From positions 62,001 through 126,000 of the forward strand of contig CAVXNQ010000021.1 of NCBI GenBank assembly GCA_963763205.1: DNA of 64,000 nucleotides, given 5' to 3'. Below the pieces are notes generated by a model. It ran no database searches and had not been told where the DNA came from. It saw only the letters and a list, made by a program, of their open reading frames with translations. Positions 46,152 through 52,896 of this stretch are shown here, piece by piece; position 1 is the first letter of the stretch; the number at the start of each line of letters is the position of its first letter. The DNA comes from DDH964 sp963763205 (lineage in GTDB: Bacteria; Desulfobacterota; Desulfuromonadia; Desulfuromonadales; DDH964). Both the position numbers and the translations under genes were made by a program.

Positions 46152-46893
46152 CGGCGGCCCCGGCAGCATCGTCCGCCTCGCCGTCGTCCCGACCCTTGAA
46201 ACCGCTCTTCCCCTGCCCGCAGAAGCAAGGACCGCCCTGGCCGCCTGGCGGGCCCGGCCCGGGGCGATCCTGACGGTGGTCGACCCGCAGCAGACCTGTT
46301 TTCGAGCCCGGCTGGTGGCGGAAGGGGAAGAGTGGCAGTTGGTCCCCTTTCAGCGCCTTTCCCGTCAGGCGGAGAGTGGCGTCGCCCTCGAGGTCTACCA
46401 CGCGCTCCCGGAAAAGGAACGCTTCGAGCTGGTGCTGCAGAAACTGACCGAGCTCGGGGCCGTCCGCATCGTGCCGATAATCAGCCGCCGCTCCGCTACC
46501 CTGGCCGAGCGCGACGCCGGACAGAAGAAGTCGCACCGCTGGCCGGAGGTGGTGCTGCGCGCCGCCCGCCAGTGCCGCCGCGCGATGCTTCCGGAGCTGA
46601 CTGCCGTGGCTGACTGGCCATCGGCAATTCGCGCCGCCGCCGCGGCCGAGATGCGGCTGATGCTCTACGAAGGGGAGGGGACTTGGGGCTTGGACGAGGC
46701 CATCGGCAGGCAGCGTCCGGCGCGGGTTTCCCTGCTGGTGGGGCCCGAAGGGGGCTTCGCCCCCGAGGAAGTGGAAGAGGCCCGGCAGCTGGGCTTTTTG
46801 CCGGTTTCCCTCGGTCCGCGCATCCTGCGCACCGAGACTGCCGCCATCGCCGCCGCTGCCGTGCTGCAATATGCGCTCGGTGATTTGCGCTGA
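46129..46893 (+). CDS. rsmE: 16S rRNA m3U1498 methyltransferase RsmE
   Basis: SPOUT-class methyltransferase that methylates U1498 of 16S rRNA. The SAM-binding knot is clear: LYEGEG, LLVGPEGGFAPEEVEEA and LGPRILRTETAAIAAAAVLQ. The N-terminal PUA-like domain is unusual: instead of the common MRRFF start it reads SIVRLAVVPTLETALPLPAEA. No ATG fits; TTG 46129, overlapping holC by 23 bases, is the most economical start, while ATG 46069 would overlap by 83. A frameshift near the start cannot be ruled out. Confidence 0.85.
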   Translation: MIPACVNSGGPGSIVRLAVVPTLETALPLPAEARTALAAWRARPGAILTVVDPQQTCFRARLVAEGEEWQLVPFQRLSRQAESGVALEVYHALPEKERFELVLQKLTELGAVRIVPIISRRSATLAERDAGQKKSHRWPEVVLRAARQCRRAMLPELTAVADWPSAIRAAAAAEMRLMLYEGEGTWGLDEAIGRQRPARVSLLVGPEGGFAPEEVEEARQLGFLPVSLGPRILRTETAAIAAAAVLQYALGDLR

Positions 46894-46968
46894 GGGACTG
46901 CTGCAGACGGTACGGTTCTCCGCCGGACCGGAAGGGTGCCCCATGGCTAAACAGGAAAGGCGGTTTCG

Positions 46969-47065
46969 CGCGGATCAAGTCTGATCACTTCGGATAAAAA
47001 TCTGATCAGGCTTTTGGTCCTGGTTAAATCTGAACTTAATCAGATTTGATCCGAAGTTATCCGCG
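46969..47065. repeat. Phased heptamer repeat, inverted pair (site B)
   Basis: Left arm: CGCGGAT, GTCTGAT, TTCGGAT and ATCTGAT start at 46969, 46979, 46989 and 47000. Right arm: ATCTGAA, ATCAGAT, ATCCGAA and ATCCGCG start at 47028, 47039, 47049 and 47059. The arms mirror each other (10-10-11 versus 11-10-10) and both end in CGCG followed by GAAAC or its complement, so the whole could extrude a cruciform. The right arm matches site A at 27999 in order and spacing. Confidence 0.72.
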
Positions 47066-47115
47066 CGAAACGAATTTGAAGTTTAAAGATTTTGGTGAGT
47101 TTCAAAGGAGCCAGT

Positions 47116-47928
47116 TTGCCCAGAATGAAAGCAGCGCCAGAGGAAAGCCTGGAAACCACTGACATGGTCGCCGACCTGCTGCGCAACGTCGTGGTGGTCC
47201 TGGTCGAACCGCAGGGAGCGCTGAACATCGGCTCGGTCTGCCGGGCGATGATGAACTTCGGCTTCGGCGAACTGCGCCTGGTGGCGCCGCAGGTCGACTA
47301 CCTCGGCGACGAGGGGCGGCGCATGGCGGTGAAGGCGGCGCCCCTCCTCGAAGGGGCCAGGCTCTATCCCGACCTCGCTACCGCCCTCGCCGACTGCCAC
47401 CTGGCCCTCGGCACCACCCGCCGCTTCGGCAAGTACCGCGAGGATTTCCTCCATCCGCAGGAAGCCGCCGCCTTTCTCCTGCCACAGGCGGCGAAGGACC
47501 GCGTCGCCCTCGTCTTCGGCCGCGAGGACAAGGGGCTGCATACCGCGGAGCTCGATCTCTGCCAGCGCTTCATCACCATTCCGACCCGCGCAGAGCTCCC
47601 CTCGATGAACCTCGCCCAGGCGGTCTCCCTCTGTCTCTACGCCGTCGCCCGGGAGGCTGCTTCCGCCGCCGGCCTGAAGCGGGCAGGGCGCAAGCTGGCG
47701 AGCCATCGGGAGCTGGAAGCGCTCTATGCCCACATCCGCAAGAGCCTGCTGGACATCGGCTTTCTCGATGCGCAGAACCCCGATCATATCCTCCACACCT
47801 TCCGGCGGATCTTCGGTCGGGCCGGCCTCAACCCCCGGGAAGTGAAGATTCTGCACGGGATGATGCGACAAATCGATTGGGTCGAAGGGGAGCGCCGCCG
47901 GCTGGAGACGGGAGACGGGGATGACTGA
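47116..47928 (+). CDS. trmJ: TrmJ-type SpoU RNA methyltransferase
   Basis: SPOUT methyltransferase of the TrmH/TrmJ family, probably methylating the ribose at tRNA position 32. SpoU motifs: NIGSVCRAMMNFGF, LVFGREDKGL and IPTRAELPSMNLAQAVSLCLY. A C-terminal extension (about residues 190-265) typical of TrmJ is present (HILHTFRRIFGRAGL). The TTG start at 47116 is preferred because AAAGGAG lies 6 bases upstream; ATG 47125 is an alternative. It follows the phased repeat and leads a three-gene run of overlapping reading frames. Confidence 0.88.
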   Translation: MPRMKAAPEESLETTDMVADLLRNVVVVLVEPQGALNIGSVCRAMMNFGFGELRLVAPQVDYLGDEGRRMAVKAAPLLEGARLYPDLATALADCHLALGTTRRFGKYREDFLHPQEAAAFLLPQAAKDRVALVFGREDKGLHTAELDLCQRFITIPTRAELPSMNLAQAVSLCLYAVAREAASAAGLKRAGRKLASHRELEALYAHIRKSLLDIGFLDAQNPDHILHTFRRIFGRAGLNPREVKILHGMMRQIDWVEGERRRLETGDGDD

Positions 47929-48322
47929 GGGCCGGACGCTGCGCTGCAAGCACCTGGAGAACGGCCTGGTGCTGGAGTTCCATGACCAAAGCAACCGCTA
48001 TTACGGCGACTTCCACAAGGTCCGGGTCGAGATCCGGACCCGGCTGCTGCTGCAGATCGAGCTCTTCAGCGCCGAGGCGGACCCGCTGGCCGCGCTGCAG
48101 CGGGCCAGGAAGCTTTTCGGCGCCGAATTGGTGGAGAGCCGGTTTCTCGAGCGGATGGGGGTTGCGGGTGCGGAAGTGGAGGAGGTTCGGGAGGCGATGA
48201 TCGATTCTTTTTTGCAGAGCGGCCTCGGCTACCTGCAACGGCCGGATTATCCGCGGCTGCTCCTCCACAAGCGCCTGGCTGGCCATCGCCAGGGGCCTTT
48301 CCCCCGCCTGGTGCCGCGGTGA
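47921..48322 (+). CDS. Conserved hypothetical protein between two RNA methyltransferases
   Basis: Not recognised. 133 residues, soluble, basic C-terminus, with the segments LENGLVLEFHDQSNRYYGDFHKVRVEIRTRL and LERMGVAGAEVEEVREAMIDSFL. No cysteine pairs, P-loop or signal peptide. It overlaps trmJ by eight bases and the next methyltransferase by four, so it is translated in step with both. A role in RNA modification or methyltransferase regulation is inferred only from position. Confidence 0.7.
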   Translation: MTEGRTLRCKHLENGLVLEFHDQSNRYYGDFHKVRVEIRTRLLLQIELFSAEADPLAALQRARKLFGAELVESRFLERMGVAGAEVEEVREAMIDSFLQSGLGYLQRPDYPRLLLHKRLAGHRQGPFPRLVPR

Positions 48323-49620
48323 CCCTGGAGCTGACCATCGACAGCCTCGCCTTCGGCGGCAACGGCGTGGGCCGCCACCAGGGGAAGGCGATCTTCGTGT
48401 CGCGCAGCGCCGCCGGCGACCGGCTGCGCTGCCGGGTGGTCCGCGACCGCGGGCGCTACGCCGAGGCGGAACTGGTCGAGCTGTTGGAACCCGGGCCGGG
48501 GCGCCGACAAGCGCCATGCCCGGTCTATGCCGAGTGCGGCGGCTGCCAGTGGCAGCATCTCGACTACCCGACCCAGTGCCGCTGGAAGGAGACGATCTTC
48601 GCCGACCAGCTCGGGCGGCGAGCCGGTGTCGACCCCTCTGCAATCCGTCCTTTGCTCGCCGCGCCGGAGGAATGGAACTACCGCAGCCGGGTGCAGTTCA
48701 AGTGCCGGCAGACGGCGGCGGGCTGGCGGATGGGTTTCTACCGCCCGGGCAGCCACTTCGTCGTCGATGTCGCCCACTGCCCGATCAGCGCGCCGGCCAT
48801 CAACCGGGGCCTGGCGCTGTTTCGCGCCTGGCTTCCCGAATCCCCCTGTCCGCAGCAGATCCCCCAGGTCGACCTCGCCGTCGACGATTTTCAACGGCTG
48901 CGGGCCGTGGTCCACTGCCTCGATCCGCAGCCACGGCGGCTGGCTGACTATCTGCGGCCGCTGGCGGAAGCGGCGGGATTCGCCCTCTTTCTGCAGACCG
49001 GGCGCAAGGCGACGTTGACCCGGGTCTGCGGCGAGGAACAGCTGGAGATCACCGTCGACGACCCGCCGCTGCGTCTCGCCTACGGTCCCGGCGGTTTCGC
49101 CCAGGTCAACCTGGAGCAGAACCGGGCCCTGGTGGCGCTGCTCCTCTCCGCCCGGGCCTGGCAGGGGAGTGAGAGCGCCCTCGACCTCTACTGCGGCATG
49201 GGCAACTTCTCTCTGCCCCTGGCGCGACGGATCGGTTCCCTGGTCGGGGTCGAAGACTATCCCCCCTCGATCGCCTCTGCGCAGCAGAATGCCCGGCAGA
49301 ATGGCCTGGGCAACCTGCATTTTGCCGCCCGCCCGGCGAAAGGGGCGCTGCAGGACTTCTTTCCCCACGCGCCGCCCGATCTGGTGGTTCTCGATCCGCC
49401 GCGCAGCGGCGCCTACGAGGTCGCCCGGGAACTCACCGCCCGGCCGCCGGCACGGGTCGCCTACGTCTCCTGCGATCCGGCGACCCTCGCCCGGGACCTG
49501 CAGCCGCTGCTGCACGGACCCTTCCGGCTGCTCTGGTCCCGGCCCGTCGACCTCTTCCCGCAGACCTATCATATCGAGAGCCTGACCCTGCTTGAACGCC
49601 GTCCCGACCGGGAAAAATAG
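48319..49620 (+). CDS. RumA/TrmA-family RNA m5U methyltransferase
   Basis: A 433-residue class I SAM-dependent 5-methyluridine methyltransferase. An N-terminal TRAM domain (residues 1-58) is followed by an iron-sulfur site CPVYAECGGCQWQHL with a later cysteine in AHCPIS. The catalytic domain has DLYCGMGNFSLPLA, VLDPPRSG and the nucleophile motif VSCDPATLARDL. 23S rRNA (RlmD/RlmC type) is the more likely target given the cluster. The start is GTG 48319, overlapping the upstream gene. Confidence 0.92.
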   Translation: MTLELTIDSLAFGGNGVGRHQGKAIFVSRSAAGDRLRCRVVRDRGRYAEAELVELLEPGPGRRQAPCPVYAECGGCQWQHLDYPTQCRWKETIFADQLGRRAGVDPSAIRPLLAAPEEWNYRSRVQFKCRQTAAGWRMGFYRPGSHFVVDVAHCPISAPAINRGLALFRAWLPESPCPQQIPQVDLAVDDFQRLRAVVHCLDPQPRRLADYLRPLAEAAGFALFLQTGRKATLTRVCGEEQLEITVDDPPLRLAYGPGGFAQVNLEQNRALVALLLSARAWQGSESALDLYCGMGNFSLPLARRIGSLVGVEDYPPSIASAQQNARQNGLGNLHFAARPAKGALQDFFPHAPPDLVVLDPPRSGAYEVARELTARPPARVAYVSCDPATLARDLQPLLHGPFRLLWSRPVDLFPQTYHIESLTLLERRPDREK

Positions 49621-49689
49621 CGGGTCTTCCCGCGTTGGCTGCAGTGGCGCTATAATGGGTCGGACTGCGAATTTCTCCCGGAGGCGTCC

Positions 49690-50325
49690 ATGCCGATTCT
49701 CATCCTCTGTCTGCTGCTGGTGCTGGGTTCTCCCGCTCTCGCCGGCGGGTCCGAGGCGCTCGCCTTGGCCGACGGCACCACCCTGCAGTTCACGCTTCCC
49801 GCCGGCGGCTGGGTCTTCAGCCGAACCCCTCCAGACTTTCTGGTCCGCGCTGCGAGCGCCGATCTCGGCGGCGAACTGGCCGCCAAGGGCCAGGCAGTCA
49901 GTCCCGAGCGGCTCGAGGCGCTGGTCCGGGAGCGGCTGCGTGAAAACGAAGGCTTCGTCTACCAGCCGAGGAGCGAATCCTATCTGCTGATCGACTTCAG
50001 CCCGCTGCCGCAAGGCGAAAAACCCCCGGGGGAAGCGGCCGTCGCAGCCTCGGCCCGCGATGCCGCGGAGGTCCTGCAGCAGGAGGAGGGGACGGCGGAG
50101 GTGGTGACCAACCGGCAGCGGGTGGAATTTCCCGGCATGAGCTGGGCCTGGCGGCTCGATGCCCGCTACCGGCAGAACGGCGCTCCCCGCCGCTTTATCG
50201 GCATCATCGGTTTTCGCGCCCCTTACTGGGTCTTTCTCTACTACACCGACAAGGGGATAAACGCTGCCGACTACGGGCAGATGGAAGCCCTGCTGGCCGG
50301 CGCCCGGATCGCCGCCCGCGAGTGA
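49690..50325 (+). CDS. Exported protein of unknown function
   Basis: A 211-residue secreted protein. Residues 1-18 are a signal peptide (LILCLLLVLGSPALA, cleavage after AGG likely). The mature part has a beta-rich look (TLQFTLPAGGWVFSRTPPDFLV) and ends FIGIIGFRAPYWVFLYYTDKG. No family recognised. It lies 69 bases after the methyltransferase and is followed by the promoter and terminator in front of rimP. Confidence 0.75.
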   Translation: MPILILCLLLVLGSPALAGGSEALALADGTTLQFTLPAGGWVFSRTPPDFLVRAASADLGGELAAKGQAVSPERLEALVRERLRENEGFVYQPRSESYLLIDFSPLPQGEKPPGEAAVAASARDAAEVLQQEEGTAEVVTNRQRVEFPGMSWAWRLDARYRQNGAPRRFIGIIGFRAPYWVFLYYTDKGINAADYGQMEALLAGARIAARE

Positions 50326-50343
50326 CACAAAATCGTTTTTTCC

Positions 50344-50372
50344 TTGCATCCAGTGATTTTCCATGGTATCAA
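50344..50372 (+). promoter_or_regulatory. Promoter of the rimP-nusA-infB operon
   Basis: TTGCAT and TATCAA are separated by exactly 17 bases. Transcription would start near 50380, only about 10-25 bases before the hairpin described next, so the hairpin would lie in the leader RNA. Confidence 0.6.
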
Positions 50373-50390
50373 CTTGAACGTTTCAGGTCG

Positions 50391-50428
50391 TTCACTGGTT
50401 TTAAGTGAGCTTTTCGCTCACTTTTTTT
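50391..50428 (+). terminator. Leader terminator with competing antiterminator hairpin
   Basis: Terminator: AAGTGAGC and GCTCACTT (50403-50410 and 50416-50423) form an 8-bp stem with seven T. Competing hairpin: TCACT (50392-50396) pairs with AGTGA (50404-50408), which uses the 5' half of the terminator stem. It may also end the preceding gene. Confidence 0.75.
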
Positions 50429-50461
50429 ATTTCAGGCTGTCGTGCTCCGGGAATAGCTGCA

Positions 50462-50950
50462 GTGACCCAAGGAACCCTGCTTGATGAAATTCAGCGCATC
50501 CTCGTCCCGATCCTGGCCGATCTCGGCCTCGAGGAGGTCGATCTCGAGTACCGTCGTGAGGGACGGGAGATGGTGCTGCGCATCTTCATCGACAAGCCCG
50601 GCGGCGTGACCCTTGATGATTGCGCCGAGCTGAGCCGCGAATTCGGTGCGGTTCTCGAAATCGAGGATCTGATCCACGCGGCCTATCGGCTCGAGGTCTC
50701 CTCGCCGGGGCTCGACCGGCCCCTGAAGCGTCCCGAGGACTACCGGCGCTTTGCCGGCGAGCGGATCAAGCTCAAGACCCTCGAGCAGCTCGATCCCGAC
50801 GGCCGCGGTCATCTGCGCAAAACCTTCAGCGGGCGCCTGCTCGGCCTCGAAGACGGGTTCGTGCGGCTGCTGCAGCTCGACAAGAAAGGCGGCGAGGTGG
50901 CGATTTCCCTCGACGCCATCGCCATGGCCCATCTCGACCCGGAATTCTGA
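50462..50950 (+). CDS. rimP: Ribosome maturation factor RimP
   Basis: Needed for 30S subunit maturation. About 162 residues. The RimP core is clear: LEEVDLEYRREGREMVLRIFID, VTLDDCAELSREFGAVLE and the conserved YRLEVSSPGLDRPLKRPEDY. The start is GTG 50462; no ATG is available and the ribosome site (GGGAATAG) is weak, which would fit low or regulated expression. First gene of the nusA-infB operon, placed just after the leader terminator. Confidence 0.92.
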   Translation: MTQGTLLDEIQRILVPILADLGLEEVDLEYRREGREMVLRIFIDKPGGVTLDDCAELSREFGAVLEIEDLIHAAYRLEVSSPGLDRPLKRPEDYRRFAGERIKLKTLEQLDPDGRGHLRKTFSGRLLGLEDGFVRLLQLDKKGGEVAISLDAIAMAHLDPEF

Positions 50951-51035
50951 ACCCAACGGGTTTTACTACGACCATTCAGCCCTTCGCCCTAAAGCCAAGT
51001 CCCGGCGGAGGAGTCAGCAACAGGGGGACAGGAAC

Positions 51036-52292
51036 ATGTTGGTGAACCTGAACCATATCATCGACCAGGTTGTCAAGGACAAGGGCATCGACCGCGGCGT
51101 GCTGGTGGAAGCCCTCGAGTCGGCGGTCCTCTCGGCGGCCAACAAGAAGTATCGCAACACCCGCGATCTCGAGGCCCATTTCAACGACGAGTTGGGCGAG
51201 GTCGAGGTCTTTGAGTTCGTCACGGTCGTCGAAGAGGTCCAGGATTCCTACAAGGAGATCGATCTCGGCGAGGCCCGGGAAATCGATCCCGAGGTCGAGG
51301 TCGGCGATTCCCTCGGCATGAAACTGGACGCGGGCAACTTCAGCCGCATCGCCGCCCAGACGGCCAAGCAGGTGATCATTCAGAAGGTCCGCGAGGCCGA
51401 GCGGGAAGGGGTTTTCAACGAATTCAAGGACCGCCTCGGCGAACTGGTCAATGGTATCGTCCGCCGCTACGAGCGCGGCGACCTGATCGTCGACCTGGGC
51501 CGGGCCGAGGCGCTGCTGCCGCATCGCGAGCAGGTTCCCCGCGAGAACTACCGCCAGGGGGACCGGGTCCGGGCCTATATCTCCGATGTGAAGATGAGCC
51601 CGAAGGGGCCGCAGATCATCCTCTCCCGGACCCATCCGGGCGTGGTGGCGGCACTCTTCCATTTCGAGGTTCCGGAGATCGCCGAAGGGATCGTCGAAAT
51701 CAAGGCCGTTGCCCGTGAGCCGGGCAGCCGCGCCAAGATCGCCGTCGTCTCCCACGATTCGGATGTCGATCCGGTCGGCGCCTGCGTCGGCATGCGCGGC
51801 TCACGCGTCCAGAACGTGGTCTCCGAGCTGCGCGGCGAGAAGATCGACATCATCCCCTGGACGCCTGACATCGCTCGTTTCGCCTGCTCCGCCCTGTCGC
51901 CGGCGGAAGTGACCCGGGTCTACGTCGACAACGACGAGCAGGCCCTGGAGATCATCGTCCCCGATGACCAGCTCTCGCTGGCCATCGGCAAGAAGGGACA
52001 GAACGTCCGCCTGGCCGCCAAGCTGACCGGCTGGAAGATCGATATCAAGAGCGAAACCCGCGCCGCCGAAGCCGAACTCGAGGAACTGGCCGCTGAAGCA
52101 GCCGAGGAAAAGGCCGAAGCGATTGCCGCCGAGGCCGAGGATGCCGTCGCCGAGATGTCCCGTGATGCCCTTTACGAACTGGCCAAGGAGCACAAGCTGG
52201 CCGGGCGCAGCTCGATGACCAAGGATGAGCTGGCTCACGGACTGGCGGAGCTCGGCGTTCTGCCGGGGCACGACGGCGGGGCCGGGGAGTAG
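51036..52292 (+). CDS. nusA: Transcription termination/antitermination factor NusA
   Basis: Binds RNA polymerase and modulates pausing, termination and antitermination. 418 residues: N-terminal polymerase-binding domain (1-125), S1 domain (about 135-200), KH1 with CVGMRGSRVQNVVSEL and KH2 with LAIGKKGQNVRLAAKLTGWKI. The C-terminus is an acidic alanine/glutamate-rich stretch ending in a short SAP-like segment (MSRDALYELAKEHKLAGRSSMTKDELA), different from the E. coli repeats. GGGGGACAGGA precedes the ATG. Confidence 0.97.
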   Translation: MLVNLNHIIDQVVKDKGIDRGVLVEALESAVLSAANKKYRNTRDLEAHFNDELGEVEVFEFVTVVEEVQDSYKEIDLGEAREIDPEVEVGDSLGMKLDAGNFSRIAAQTAKQVIIQKVREAEREGVFNEFKDRLGELVNGIVRRYERGDLIVDLGRAEALLPHREQVPRENYRQGDRVRAYISDVKMSPKGPQIILSRTHPGVVAALFHFEVPEIAEGIVEIKAVAREPGSRAKIAVVSHDSDVDPVGACVGMRGSRVQNVVSELRGEKIDIIPWTPDIARFACSALSPAEVTRVYVDNDEQALEIIVPDDQLSLAIGKKGQNVRLAAKLTGWKIDIKSETRAAEAELEELAAEAAEEKAEAIAAEAEDAVAEMSRDALYELAKEHKLAGRSSMTKDELAHGLAELGVLPGHDGGAGE

Positions 52293-52299
52293 GCTGCCC

Positions 52300-52896
52300 T
52301 TGGGAGCTGCCAGGCACATTGCCGAGCGGAGCTGTATCGCTTGCCGTCGGACCGCGCCCCAGGAGGACCTGGTGCGTTACGTGGTGGCTCCGGACGGCAA
52401 TCTGCTGGTCGACTACTCGCAACGATTGCCGGGGCGCGGGGCCTATACCTGCCTTGAGCCCCGCTGCATTGCCGAGGCGGTCCGCCGCGGGCAGTTCGCC
52501 CGGACCTTTCGCCGCTCGCTGCCGACAATCGCCGCCGGCGATCTGCAGAGCGCCTTGGGAACGCAGCTGCTGGAACGCATTCTCGGCCTGGTCGCCGTAG
52601 CCCGCAAGGCCGGGCAGGTCCTCTCCGGGTCGAATTTGGTCCTCGACGCTCTCGGGAGTCCGGAGCCCCCGGCCCTGGTGCTGGTGGCCGAGGATGTCTC
52701 GGCGGGGATCGGCGACAAGGTCAGCGGCAAGGCGGCGGCCCGGGACGTTCCCTGCTGGCGCTGTTTCGACAAAGCAACCTTCGGCCGCCTGCTGGGCAAA
52801 GAAGAACGCAGTGTCATTGCGGTCAGGAAACATGCATTGGCCGCTTCGCTGCACCAGGAGTTGATCCGCTTTACGCACATCGCAGGGGAGAATTGA
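52300..52896 (+). CDS. YlxR–YlxQ fusion (DUF448 plus L7Ae-like domain)
   Basis: A 198-residue RNA-binding protein. The N-terminal ~85 residues are YlxR (DUF448) with CIACRRTAPQEDLVR and YSQRLPGRGAYTC. The C-terminal ~100 residues resemble the L7Ae-type YlxQ protein (ILGLVAVARKAGQVLSGSNLVLDAL, PALVLVAEDVS). In Firmicutes these are two adjacent genes between nusA and infB; here they are one. TTG 52300 is chosen because GGGGAG lies 10 bases upstream. Its TGA overlaps the infB ATG. Confidence 0.88.
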   Translation: MGAARHIAERSCIACRRTAPQEDLVRYVVAPDGNLLVDYSQRLPGRGAYTCLEPRCIAEAVRRGQFARTFRRSLPTIAAGDLQSALGTQLLERILGLVAVARKAGQVLSGSNLVLDALGSPEPPALVLVAEDVSAGIGDKVSGKAAARDVPCWRCFDKATFGRLLGKEERSVIAVRKHALAASLHQELIRFTHIAGEN

